From contig CASHSZ010000006.1 in assembly GCA_949358305.1 (NCBI GenBank), positions 1 through 40,000 on the forward strand: 40,000 bases of DNA, read 5' to 3'. The notes under the pieces were generated by a model that was given only the letters and a program-made list of their open reading frames with translations, was not told the DNA's origin and ran no database searches. A program made the translations under genes and the position numbers. The stretch comes from Strigamia acuminata. Its lineage: Eukaryota > Arthropoda > Chilopoda > Geophilomorpha > Linotaeniidae. Below are positions 21,440 through 31,658 of this stretch, piece after piece (position 1 is the first letter of the stretch; each line of letters begins with the position of its first letter).

Positions 21440-23699
21440 ATGGACGACGAGCAACGAGGAGTGGGCGAAGAACGGACGGGAGTGAACCCCGAGGGCGGAG
21501 GTGTCACGGAGACCCACGCGGAAACAGGCGCCGAGGAGGTGGTGCACGTTTTGTCGTCGCCGAACGGAACAGCGGGAACCGAGAGCGCGGACCCGGGCGC
21601 CAGCCAGTCGTTTCCGAGCACGTTGTCCGGATTGGAAGGTGTACGCAAACCCCGTCCAATGTAAGTACCACGGCGCGACCGGGTTCGTGCGGGATACCAT
21701 TTACATTCGTTTTCGTTTTTCGATAGACGACTCGACAGCGACAACGACGACGACAGCGACAATGGCAATGGCAACAACGGCGGTGGCGGCGACAACGGCA
21801 ACGGCGGCAACGAAGCCAACGACGGCAACAGCGGCGGTGACGGGGCAACGGGGCGCGAGGTCGAAGCCATGCAAGCCAAGATCAACACCCTGGAAGTTGA
21901 ACTGGAAGAATTGAGGTCGAACCTCGCCAACCACGGCGAAAGACTGGGGGCTCTCGAGGCGATGCTCCCAGTCCCTCCCAGCGGGTCGCAGTCGCAACAA
22001 ACAGACTTTGGCTCCTACGACTCTGCGAAGGTGAGCAACGGCGCCCGCCCGTGTCGTCGATTCACTCGTTTTTTCTTCTTCTTCTTCTTCTTCTTCTTCT
22101 TCTTCGTTCAGGACAAGCCCGTTCACAGCAGGGTGGGGATGTGTTGGCTGTGCCGCAGGAAGCGCGCGAACTACGCCTACGACGACGACGACGGCGACGG
22201 CGACGACGACGACGGCGATGGGGGCGGATGGAAACCGGCTGGCCCACTCAAGGACATTGGCGATCACTGGCGGAGTGTGCACACCGTAGCCAGAGACTTT
22301 GAGGCGGCCAGGCAATTGCTGCGCGGCCACATCGGCACATTCGACGGCTTTTGCCAGGTACGTATGTATGCATGTGTTTCCTCGCGCGGTCTCTCGGTGT
22401 CGTCGCTGAACAAATCGTATGTTTTTGTTTTTTTTGTTTTTTTTACCCGACAGGAACTGTTTTCGACGACGGAGCACGCGTCCGACTGCCCTTTGTGCGA
22501 CACGCAGCCGGATGACCTGAGGCAACATCTTTGGACGAAACATAAATTTTACGTACCGATCGCGACGATAAGGTCGAGCATCGACCAAAGGGGATGCGAC
22601 GAACCGAAACTACCGGCGCCGAAACGCCCGGCGCCGCAACGTGTCCCGGATCAACCGAAACGACGAAAGGGCGAGGCAGAAAAGAAGGTGAAAGAAAAAC
22701 GCCTCGGTTTATTCGTTCGTTCATTGATTATTTTAATTTTTTATTCACTCACTCACTCTCTCTCTCTCTCTGTCACACACACACACACAGGTAGTCATCC
22801 CAGTAGAACAAAGCAACTTGGACCTGATGAAGGAAGGGTACACGAAGTGGATGTCGAACGTGCGTGACTGACTCGCGTCGAGGACTCGATCAATCTATCG
22901 ATCGAATTGACTCGTTCGTTTTCTTTTTCAGGAAGCCATCGACATGGTGCAACAACGCCCGGTGCTGGATCTCCTCTTCGGAAAGGACAAAGTCAGGGGC
23001 TTGTTTTCCATGCCCGCTTCTTTCCCTTCCCCGCGTCCCTCTCCTCTCGCTGGTACCTTTCGCATTGCCCCCGCTGCTGCAACTGCTCTTCGCATCGCCG
23101 AGCAACGCGCCAAATCCGCCGCCGAGCAACGCGCCAAATCCGCCGCCGAGCAACGCGCCAAATCCGCCGCCGAGCAACGCGCCAAATCCGCCGCCGAGCA
23201 ACGCGCCAAATCCGCCGCCGAGCAACGCGCCAAATCCGCCGCCGAGCAACGCGCCAAATCCGCCGCCGAGCAACGCGCCAAATCCGCCGCCGAGCAACGC
23301 GCCAAATCCGCCGCCGAGCAACGTGCCAAACCCACCACCGAGCAACGCGCCAAATCTACTGTTGTTGCCGCTAAACACGCCGGATCCATTAAACGTGCAG
23401 ACGACAATAGCAACAGCAGCAGCAGCAGCGGCGGCGACGACGACGGCGCCGAGGACAGTGGTGCCGACCTCTTCACCGGCGCCCGCCCCGATCGTGGTGC
23501 CGGTGCCGGTGCCACCAGCAAGTCCCGAGAATACGACGTCGACCTCTCGCGCGATCCCATCACCGTACGCGGCTTCACTTTCGTGCGTAGTCGGGTACCC
23601 GGCATCCCGCTCGTCCGCGACGACGACGATGATGAGGAACGCGCTCGCCGCGAAGTCCGCAAGAAGAACCGCGCGAAGGTAGAGTGCGAAGGCCAAATG
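21440..23699 (+). CDS. Gene B, exons 1-6a: 5' part of a zinc-finger-like host gene split by copia element 2
   Basis: No family recognised. Exons are 21440-21660, 21727-22030, 22112-22357, 22454-22687, 22791-22859 and 22932-23699 (614 codons). All introns are GT-AG, 66-103 bp, and the frame is kept throughout. Features in order: an acidic N-terminus; an Asn/Asp/Gly-rich segment; a coiled-coil helix (around MQAKINTLEVELEELR); a CWLC...HWRSVH pair after an acidic loop; a clear C2H2-type finger CPLC...HLWTKH in exon 4; a Lys/Pro-rich basic stretch; and eleven copies of an octapeptide (AEQRAKSA). Exon 6 runs open into the copia insertion after GGC CAA ATG. In the present allele the frame continues 18 codons into the LTR and stops at about 23754. 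The pairs of Cys and His suggest nucleic-acid binding, which is inference. Confidence 0.7.
23097..23360 (+). repeat. 24-bp coding minisatellite, about 11 copies
   Basis: The unit gccgagcaacgcgccaaatccgcc encodes AEQRAKSA in the gene B frame. The last two units are diverged. The unit length is a multiple of 3 and it lacks stops in several frames, so long shadow frames appear on both strands (Pro/Asn-rich and Gly/Leu-rich); I consider these artefacts. Confidence 0.92.
23695..23699. repeat. Target-site duplication aaatg, left copy
   Basis: aaatg directly before the LTR start TGTGGG. It is repeated at 30958-30962 directly after the right LTR end CCTACA. Confidence 0.95.
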
Positions 23700-24230
23700 T
23701 GTGGGTCTAAAGACCATTTATTTGATCGATGTCGAATGTTTCCGATGTCAATTTAGCATTTTATTTCACACGATGTAAACCTTTACTGCTTTAGAATCAA
23801 ATGCGGTATTTGTATTTGCTTTACGATTGTCCCGTACGAAGTTCCGTACGATTTATGTATCTACTAATGAGATTTGTTCTACTTTTCAATGTTAATGTTA
23901 TTATCTGGCACTAGAGTGCCACACTTGGATTCCTTGTTAAATCCAAGATGGCGCAACACACGGGCGTGTGTTGCTCTGACTGTTTATCCACATCAACGTA
24001 ATGTATTTTCGTTTAATTAAATTGTTTTTAGTAGTTTTAACAATTGTACTTACTTTAAAGCACCTTCTGTGCTCTTTTGTGCGCGAATAAGCGGCCTTAA
24101 GCCGCGCGCTTGTTACGAAACGTGTTGCGACGTATCGCAAACGTTCGCGTCGTAGACCGACGCCATTACGGCAATTTGCCGCACGCTTCTCGGCGATATT
24201 TCGCCGATATCTGCGCCCCTCTGTCCTACA
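23700..24230 (+). repeat. 5' LTR of copia element 2
   Basis: Begins TGTGGGTCTAAAGACC and ends CCTACA. From 23906 to 24206 it carries a dense series of near-perfect stem-loops: 23906-23921, 23926-23945, 23954-23973 (8-bp stem), 24020-24045, 24059-24073, 24091-24105, 24126-24139, 24148-24162, 24169-24181 and 24191-24206. This region should include the transcript's R-U5 part. Same length as the 3' LTR. Confidence 0.95.
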
Positions 24231-24232
24231 TT

Positions 24233-24250
24233 TGGTAGCAGAGGATGGTT
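24233..24250 (+). promoter_or_regulatory. Primer-binding site, initiator tRNA-Met, element 2
   Basis: TGGTAGCAGAGGATGGTT starts 2 nt after the LTR end, the same 18 nt and offset as in element 1. It is complementary to the 3' end of animal initiator tRNA-Met. Confidence 0.92.
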
Positions 24251-25138
24251 GCTGCCTAATTCCACGTTTATTTCGTTAATTTTCGACGTATTTGTCGCGA
24301 AATTTGCGACTTGTGCGCCGAAATTCGTTTATTTTCAGATTTCACAAATCCACACGGCGCCATTTTGTTTCCTGAACGTCGCCGACGTATCCACGACGTT
24401 ACCGATAGCCAGGGCTATCGATTCCAACGATATTTACTTAATTTTGTCCAAATTCTCGCGGGTTTCGCGGTTTTTGAGGCAAATTTATTTATTTTTGCAG
24501 GTTTTTTTTTCGACAAAACTGGACTTTCGACACTGCTTAGCACGAAGCGGCAGTTCCAACGAGAACCGAACACTAGATTGTTCGCCGCTTAGTTCCCCGG
24601 TGAACGGCGGTTATCACCGATCTGTGCAAGTGGACGAAGAGCCTCGATTTATTCGAGAAGATTTCGGGTTTCACATCCGAAATAGCGCTTTCTCCAGCTT
24701 TTCGAGAAAGCTGCGCCGTGCCTTCATTTGCACGAGGGTCGCATCCGCGATTGATTCGTCTATTTCTCCTTCTTTCGACTTTACCTTTGTTAGAATTAAG
24801 GGTATTTTGGTGTGGGACCTTATTAGATTCGACACAGCTCTTCGGGCATTCCGTCCACCGCTGTGTTTGTATTTTGTGACAAGGCTGAGCCCTGCGCCAC
24901 CTAGCATTCCCGTGACCCCAGGTGGTCGTAAAGGACGCTAGGGGGACACTTGTCACAAGCTATCAGCTGATTGTAGCATCAGCTCCCCCTTTGAAGGTTT
25001 CCGCCTCGAAAGTGTGTGTGAAGTGCTTCAGTTCAGTGCTCCGGATCGAAGTCAGCATTTGTGCAGTGCTCCAGTGTTTAACGTACCATTCCTTGAGTCA
25101 GTGTGTTCGTCGCGTTGTGTCGAGTTTTCCACTCCACA
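24251..25138 (+). other. Leader region of element 2
   Basis: About 890 bp between the primer-binding site and the gag start, similar in length to element 1. A 230-codon open stretch (24249-24941) shows no domain. I treat it as untranslated leader. Confidence 0.55.
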
Positions 25139-28100
25139 ATGAAGAAAGCGTCGGAATTATCGGGCGGAACGGTTCCCGTACTCACCGTTGGGAACTATGA
25201 ATCCTGGCAGCGCTCGATGCGCATGCTTCTAAAATCCGAAGGTTTATGGAGACACGTGACCGAGGAAAAGGAGGCCGAGCACCTTGCAACTTTAAATGAA
25301 AAGGAAAAGGATCGTTATGCAGTGAAAAAGGACAAAGCACTTGGTCACATATATATTCACGTCAGTGAAGCGAAACGATCGGCCCTTGACGCTTGCAATA
25401 CACCTAAGCAAGCATGGGACAAGTTGGCCACCATTTATGCACCGAGTTCCAGGGCCAGACGAGCGGCCATGAGATGGGAATTTTTGAGCCTCCAACTCAA
25501 ACCTGGTGAAGACATGCCTGATTTCATCGGTCGTGTAGACCATTTTGTTCAACAATTAAAAGACGTTGGTGAAAATGTCTCAGAAGAACATCATTCTTTC
25601 CAATATCTCAAGGGTTTACCACCGGAATATTCCCAGGCCACGTTTGCAGTATACCACTGGCCCGACGCGAACTTTACTCCAACCAAAGTGGCGGAACAGT
25701 TATTGTCCGAGCAGATGCGTTTAAAGGCAATGGGATTGACTAACCAACCGTCTGCACATACCTCGAAAGGACAGTTTCGCCAGCGTAATCAATCTCGCGG
25801 ACCTCGAGATTTGTCTAAAATCAAGTGTTTTAACTGTGACCAAATGGGTCACTACGCTAATCGTTGCCCTCAACCACCACGTGGAGACGGTAATCAGTCC
25901 ACAGCCTCTGTTCAGCGTTCGTCGCGAAGTAAAAGCCGCAGACGTAATAAAAATGCCGCTGCCAAAGTTGAAGACAATCGTCCACGTGGAAGTTCACGTC
26001 CGAAGCGAGAGGGGACATTCTTTTGCAGTGCTCCGCAGATTATTGAGCGTCCTACGGTCCATTTCATGCAATCCAATGAATGGATCGTGGATTGCGGGGC
26101 AACAGATCACGTTTCCCACGTGCGTGACTGGTTTACAGACTTTTCGAATATCCAGCCGTTTGATATTGCGTTAGGCCAAGGCAAATCACAGGTGACAGGA
26201 CGAGGAACAGTTCAATTGCTCACGTCGGTCGATGGCGCGGATTGCACCATCAATTTAAAGAACGTTCTCTTTGCGCCGAATTTCGAAGCCAATTTGATTT
26301 CGGTGTCAAAGATTGACAAGACCAATCACCATGTGCATTTCTTTAATGGAGAGGTGAATGTTTATCAAACAGACTTCCGTTCACCTATTATTCGTGCGAG
26401 AGAACGCGGTGGATTATACTATTTGGACGGCTTATGCTCAACGCATCTTGTGACGCCAACTGCTTCAACAATTACTCAACCGCCAGTCCAAATAACACTC
26501 CAACCTGTGCAAACACTAGTCACAACCGAAGTAGATTTCGACAACGTGCCAAAGCCAAAGAAGGGCAAATCAAAACAACGGGAAATTTCGGACTTTCGCA
26601 TAACTTTGCCTGCTATCGAACCAGCGAAGCAAATGCCAATCCAGCAAATTCCTAACCCTCCTTTACCTGCACAAGTTACCGTTCCTCCGCCTACCCAGAA
26701 AAATCCCAATATCCAATCCTATGTTGACATCCTAAAGTCCTTGCCACATGCCTTTCTACCCAGCGAAACCTCTAATCCAAAACAGAAGGTTGTTGCTAAT
26801 CCTACTACAATGAAGGATGCAACTGGTTTGTGGCACAGTCGTCTTGGCCACCTTCATACGAACGCCATGAAGTTGTTAGCGGCCAATGAACAAGTCCATG
26901 GAATGGAGCCAGCAGAAGTCCGCCAGGAGTTAGCCTGCAATGACTGTCGTATTGCTAAATCCACGAGGGCTTCTCACAAGCCGGACCCACATCCCATGAC
27001 TTCAAAGCCATTAGATCTTTTACACATGGATTTGTGGGGGCCAGCCCCAATCACTTCCTTGGGCGGCTCGGATTATGTATTCACCATAATTGACGATGCA
27101 ACACGCTACACCTGGATTTTTCCTCTGACACATAAATCTCAGACATTTGCTGCATTTAAAGACTTCGTCGCCAGAGTTGAGCGGATTCAGAATACTACCG
27201 TAAAGGCAATCAGATCCGATAGGGGCGGCGAATTCATGTCAAATGAATTCTTGCATTATCTCCAAGAAAAGGGTATCCAGGGACAGCGAACTAACCCCGC
27301 ATCGCCACAAATGAACGGGACGGCAGAAAGGATAAACCGGACAATGGCCGACAGTGTCCGATCGATTATCTCAGAAACAAAGCTCCCTGATGCACTCTGG
27401 GCCGAACTAGCCGTTACCTTCGGGTATATAAAGAATAGAAGTCCACATTCCAGACTGAAACATCAAGTACCATACATTCTTTGGCGACAAAGAGATTTAT
27501 CATTACGCCACCTACGTAAAATAGGATCCAAATGTTGGGTGCATTACACTGCACCAGGACGCAAGAAACTGGAAGCGCGTGCTTGGGAAGGATATCTTGT
27601 TGGCTACGCCACCAGCACTCGCGGCTACAGGGTCTGGAATCCGATCGAAGACAGAGTATATGAATCTATTCACGTCAAGATCGACGAACATCAATCTTAT
27701 CGGAAGTCTTTGCGAGGTTCAACGCAAAGACCTGATGAAACATTTCTTGAAAACGGCAATGGACAACAAGCCGTATCATTTGACGATAATGTCAGATATC
27801 ATCGTTGGCCGAAAGGGTCTGATTCTGATCGCTCTGATAACAGCGATAACGATGATGACAATGGCAATGACAACCAGACTTCAACATCTGCGTCAATGCA
27901 TACACCTCTTGTCTACTTGCCGCCTCCGACGACACCTGAGCAGCGATTATTAGATGCATGTGCGTTGGAGTTACCAAGCTCAGCTAGTTTGAGACAATCT
28001 CAATCGTATCCTATTCTATGGATTCCACCAGATGAGGACGATACAGATGCCGATATTAATAAAATAGATGAACTTTCAATTTATCCTGGAACATCTGAAT

Positions 28101-30202
28101 TCACTGGCACGTCGCCCGAACAATCGCCATGTCAAACTCCACCACCTTCACCTGCTCGGTCGCATCGCCAAACTCCCCCAACTTCGCCTGACCGATCCCA
28201 TCATCAATCTGAAGCGTCAGCTGGACAGTTGGCTCACCAATCTCCGCCCGGTTCGCCAGCACGATATATCACATATCGTCGTAAAGGGCGTGGAGCAGAC
28301 TCAGGAAGTCACACTGTACCAGTATTCGATGACACCCCAATGTCTCCTGCTCCGATTCTTCCCATAACGGGAACTGAAGTTCCGGCAGCGACTGAGCGTC
28401 ATACAGCACATATGTGGCGACTTGTCGGCGGGAATTCAGAATGTAGTAATTGGAGACGCGAAGAGCATCTTAGAAAAGATCAAGTGCCTGGGAAGATTAG
28501 GACCGACGTTTACTATTTTCCAATGCCTGGAATCAGACTCAGATCACCGAAAGACATTGAAGAATATTGCATGCTCAACAACATAGACTATGAGCCTGAA
28601 CTTTTCACGTTCCGCAATATTGAATATACGTTGCCAATTATCCCAGGACCCCAACATGCAGCCCATCTCTGTCGAACGGAACCGGCCTCTTACGCCGAAA
28701 TACCCAAATTCACGGATGCTCCGAAATGGCGCGAAGCCATCGATGAGGAGCTGGGAACGTTCGTCGAGAGAGAGGTCTATGTAGAAGTCCCTAGACCACC
28801 TAACACTACCATCTTGGGCTGCAAGTGGATCTTCAAATTGAAGACGGATGTAACCGGCACCATCACACGATACAGGGCCCGTCTTGTCGCGCAGGGATTT
28901 CGTCAAACCCTGGGCGTGGATTATGATGAAGTTTTCAGCCCAGTGGTGAATTTTGTTTTAATTCGCCTATTCTTCTGTCTCCTAGTTGTGTTGCGTGGTT
29001 GGAAGGACGCCCATCTTGACATTAAATGTGCGTACCTGTATGGTGAGTTAAAACACAAGGTTTACATGAGGATCCCTGCAGGTGCCACATGCTCCGACCC
29101 CAACAACGTTTGGCTACTCGTAAAATCGCTCTACGGACTGCACCAATCAGGAAGGCAGTGGTTTGAAAAGCTGGATGAAGCCCTGCGAGATCTTGGATTT
29201 AAGAAGATGCCGGCATGTAACTGTGTTTACACATTTGGGAATTCTGCCGTAATGTTGATCTATGTGGACGATATTGTTCTCTTTTATGCATCAGACGGCA
29301 TTTTCAGCCAGTTGCTTGCCCTCATTAGTTCGAAGTTCCAGATAGTAAATCTTGGTCCAATCACCAGACTACTGGGCGTCGAGTTCATACGTGACGCAGG
29401 ACGCACATTTATCACACAACGTGCGTACATCGCAAAGCTGGTGAAGAAATTTGGCATCGCAACCAACAATCGCATCAAGGTTCCCGTGACTTCCGGAACT
29501 ACACTCGTGAGAGGGTCAACTGAAAACCTGGCAGACTTTCCCTACAGGTCACTCATTGGATCATTATTATTCCTGGCGTCAAGAACGCGCCCCGACATTC
29601 TTTACTCAGTGATTGCTCTGGCACAATTCAACACATGCTACAATCAAACGCATATCCGTGCATTGCTACAGGTCATGCAATACGTCGCCAACACTGCGGA
29701 CTTGTGCATTGAGTTGTCCGGCTGCACATCATCACAACTGTGGGCATTCACTGACGCGTCGTGGGCAAGCGATCCAGAAACATCCTTGAGCTTCGGTGGC
29801 TACATCACCTATGTTGGGAACGTACCAATCGGCTGGTCTTGCCGAAAACAATCAACCGTGGCATGCTCAACAATGGAGGCGGAGTTTATCGCCCTTGTTG
29901 AGTGTGTCAAGGAGCTGTATTGGTTGAATCACGTGTACACCCAGTTTCCAGCTTTGAATCGCCTATCTCGACCCGTCGTTTATTCCGACGCCCTGGCCAG
30001 CATACAGTTCACCTCAAACGATGTGGAGAACTCGAAGACTCGACATATCCGCGTTCGTTATCACTGGCTCAGGGAATGGTTCACGGCGGGACGCTTTGAT
30101 CTCCGAAAAGTGGAAAGCGAGTTCAATGTCGCGGACATTTTCACGAAATGGCTCAGTTCGGAGCGTCTACGATCGCTGATTGCCAACATCTTCAGATCAT
30201 AG
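25139..30202 (+). CDS. Copia Gag-Pol polyprotein, element 2 (1687 aa)
   Basis: Start chosen at the ATG of MKKASELSGG; the frame is open upstream but without ATG. Approximate residues: Gag 10-200; zinc knuckle CFNCDQMGHYANRC at 230-243; protease DCGA at 318-321; GAG-pre-integrase finger at 564-608; integrase D631, D694 and E730; a long Ser/Pro/Asp-rich linker at about 890-1050; reverse transcriptase YVDD at 1375-1378; RNase H TDAS at about 1538, then TMEAE and YSDA. One frame with no stop or frameshift, so Gag and Pol are made as one polyprotein. The linker is some 50 residues longer than in element 1; the rest aligns closely. All catalytic residues are visible, so the copy is potentially active. 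Confidence 0.97.
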   Translation: MKKASELSGGTVPVLTVGNYESWQRSMRMLLKSEGLWRHVTEEKEAEHLATLNEKEKDRYAVKKDKALGHIYIHVSEAKRSALDACNTPKQAWDKLATIYAPSSRARRAAMRWEFLSLQLKPGEDMPDFIGRVDHFVQQLKDVGENVSEEHHSFQYLKGLPPEYSQATFAVYHWPDANFTPTKVAEQLLSEQMRLKAMGLTNQPSAHTSKGQFRQRNQSRGPRDLSKIKCFNCDQMGHYANRCPQPPRGDGNQSTASVQRSSRSKSRRRNKNAAAKVEDNRPRGSSRPKREGTFFCSAPQIIERPTVHFMQSNEWIVDCGATDHVSHVRDWFTDFSNIQPFDIALGQGKSQVTGRGTVQLLTSVDGADCTINLKNVLFAPNFEANLISVSKIDKTNHHVHFFNGEVNVYQTDFRSPIIRARERGGLYYLDGLCSTHLVTPTASTITQPPVQITLQPVQTLVTTEVDFDNVPKPKKGKSKQREISDFRITLPAIEPAKQMPIQQIPNPPLPAQVTVPPPTQKNPNIQSYVDILKSLPHAFLPSETSNPKQKVVANPTTMKDATGLWHSRLGHLHTNAMKLLAANEQVHGMEPAEVRQELACNDCRIAKSTRASHKPDPHPMTSKPLDLLHMDLWGPAPITSLGGSDYVFTIIDDATRYTWIFPLTHKSQTFAAFKDFVARVERIQNTTVKAIRSDRGGEFMSNEFLHYLQEKGIQGQRTNPASPQMNGTAERINRTMADSVRSIISETKLPDALWAELAVTFGYIKNRSPHSRLKHQVPYILWRQRDLSLRHLRKIGSKCWVHYTAPGRKKLEARAWEGYLVGYATSTRGYRVWNPIEDRVYESIHVKIDEHQSYRKSLRGSTQRPDETFLENGNGQQAVSFDDNVRYHRWPKGSDSDRSDNSDNDDDNGNDNQTSTSASMHTPLVYLPPPTTPEQRLLDACALELPSSASLRQSQSYPILWIPPDEDDTDADINKIDELSIYPGTSEFTGTSPEQSPCQTPPPSPARSHRQTPPTSPDRSHHQSEASAGQLAHQSPPGSPARYITYRRKGRGADSGSHTVPVFDDTPMSPAPILPITGTEVPAATERHTAHMWRLVGGNSECSNWRREEHLRKDQVPGKIRTDVYYFPMPGIRLRSPKDIEEYCMLNNIDYEPELFTFRNIEYTLPIIPGPQHAAHLCRTEPASYAEIPKFTDAPKWREAIDEELGTFVEREVYVEVPRPPNTTILGCKWIFKLKTDVTGTITRYRARLVAQGFRQTLGVDYDEVFSPVVNFVLIRLFFCLLVVLRGWKDAHLDIKCAYLYGELKHKVYMRIPAGATCSDPNNVWLLVKSLYGLHQSGRQWFEKLDEALRDLGFKKMPACNCVYTFGNSAVMLIYVDDIVLFYASDGIFSQLLALISSKFQIVNLGPITRLLGVEFIRDAGRTFITQRAYIAKLVKKFGIATNNRIKVPVTSGTTLVRGSTENLADFPYRSLIGSLLFLASRTRPDILYSVIALAQFNTCYNQTHIRALLQVMQYVANTADLCIELSGCTSSQLWAFTDASWASDPETSLSFGGYITYVGNVPIGWSCRKQSTVACSTMEAEFIALVECVKELYWLNHVYTQFPALNRLSRPVVYSDALASIQFTSNDVENSKTRHIRVRYHWLREWFTAGRFDLRKVESEFNVADIFTKWLSSERLRSLIANIFRS

Positions 30203-30414
30203 AACTGTACTACCTTCAATAATGACATTCCTAAGTTATTTCTCCCAAAGTTGAGGATAATCGAGTTCTGTGGGAATTCTCGGGCTTCCTTAGTGAAGAG
30301 TTCTTCAATATCAGTACCCGGCTTGATTATTCGCCTATATTATTTGTTTTTCTTAATATAACACACTGAAATTCCAGCATGTGTTAGCTATCTCCCCTGT
30401 AACTATTCACCATC
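30203..30414 (+). other. 3' untranslated region of element 2
   Basis: About 210 bp between the gag-pol stop and the polypurine tract. No further gene was found. The text attattcgcc/gtaccc near 30,310-30,335 resembles the matching part of element 1. Confidence 0.65.
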
Positions 30415-30424
30415 GAAGAGGGGA
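30415..30424 (+). promoter_or_regulatory. Polypurine tract of element 2
   Basis: gaagagggga followed by tt directly before the 3' LTR; the purine run and the trailing ATT match element 1. Confidence 0.85.
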
Positions 30425-30426
30425 TT

Positions 30427-30957
30427 TGTGGGTCTAAAGACCATTTATTTGATCGATGTCGAATGTTTCCGATGTCAATTTAGCATTTTATTTCACACGA
30501 TGTAAACCTTTACTGCTTTAGAATCAAATGCGGTATTTGTATTTGCTTTACGATTGTCCCGTACGAAGTTCCGTACGATTTATGTATCTACTAATGAGAT
30601 TTGTTCTACTTTTCAATGTTAATGTTATTATCTGGCACTAGAGTGCCACACTTGGATTCCTTGTTAAATCCAAGATGGCGCAACACACGGGCGTGTGTTG
30701 CTCTGACTGTTTATCCACATCAACGTAATGTATTTTCGTTTAATTAAATTGTTTTTAGTAGTTTTAACAATTGTACTTACTTTAAAGCACCTTCTGTGCT
30801 CTTTTGTGCGCGAATAAGCGGCCTTAAGCCGCGCGCTTGTTACGAAACGTGTTGCGACGTATCGCAAACGTTCGCGTCGTAGACCGACGCCATTACGGCA
30901 ATTTGCCGCACGCTTCTCGGCGATATTTCGCCGATATCTGCGCCCCTCTGTCCTACA
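30427..30957 (+). repeat. 3' LTR of copia element 2
   Basis: 531 bp, identical by eye to 23700-24230. It is followed directly by the aaatg duplication and the resumed gene B frame. Confidence 0.95.
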
Positions 30958-30962
30958 AAATG
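30958..30962. repeat. Target-site duplication aaatg, right copy
   Basis: Second copy of the 5-bp duplication. The host sequence resumes with atccgcgcacag. Confidence 0.95.
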
Positions 30963-31607
30963 ATCCGCGCACAGAGTCGCGAGATACAGCGTCGGCGAGA
31001 AAGTGAGTTCGAACTCGAACACGCCGAACACGAGCCCTCGCCCGGGCACAGTCGCGGCACCGGGTCGCGGTCGCGGTCGCGGTCGCGGTCGCAATCGCGG
31101 TCGCAGTCGCAGTCGCGGTCGCAGTCGCAGTCGCGGTCGCGGTCGCGATCGCAGTCGCGGTCGCGGTCGCAGTCGAAGGAGTCGCGATCGAAGGAGTCGC
31201 GATCGAAGGAGTCGCAGTCGCAGTCGTGGTCGCAGTCGCGGTCATCTTCTTCGCGGCCGTTTTCGCAACCGTTCAAGGTAAGAAACGAAAAATCTCGTCC
31301 CGTATTGTCTCGTTTTTCTTTCTTTCTTTCTTTCTTTCTTTCTCGTATCCGTTCACAAATTCGCTCGTTTCAAATTTCAGACGTCCCTGTATCGCCACGA
31401 TCGGAGTGGTGCCGCTGGCTCCAAGGCAACCGGTTGCGACAGTATCTACTGTCTCGGGGTGGCCGACCCGCGGATCAAATGCTCCGAGTGTTTATGCTCG
31501 GTGCACGAAGAGTGCGTGGGGCGGCCGTGGACCAAACGACTCGGCCGAAGCGAAGGTTTTGTCTGCAGCGGTTGTCGCGACGAACCCCTCTGCTCCAAAC
31601 TGCGGTA

Positions 31608-31658
<51 letters not shown>

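Larger units (their letters stand above)
23700..30957 (+). mobile_element. Complete Ty1/copia LTR retrotransposon (element 2), 7258 bp
   Basis: 531-bp LTRs at 23700-24230 and 30427-30957 look identical by eye. An initiator tRNA-Met primer-binding site, one open gag-pol gene, a polypurine tract and a 5-bp aaatg duplication are all present. The element lies inside exon 6 of gene B in the same orientation as the gene. It is a sister family of element 1: pol proteins are very alike and the primer-binding sites identical, but the LTRs share little beyond TGTkGGTCTA at the start and CA at the end. Identical LTRs indicate a recent insertion. Confidence 0.97.

Noticed and set aside
22890-23717. Long minus-strand frames rich in Gly/Leu or Ala/Arg/Leu across the 24-bp repeat, and plus-strand Pro/Asn frames
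   Set aside because: The repeat length is a multiple of three and stop-free in several frames, so these are shadows. Only the frame that splices correctly to exons 5 and 6b is kept.
24249-24941. 230-codon frame in the leader of copia element 2
   Set aside because: It begins inside the primer-binding site, has no known domain and no similar frame is kept in element 1.
30664-31245. Minus-strand frame with Ala-Thr repeats over the gene B 3' part
   Set aside because: It crosses the LTR boundary and reads the complement of the Ser-Arg repeat, so it is an artefact.
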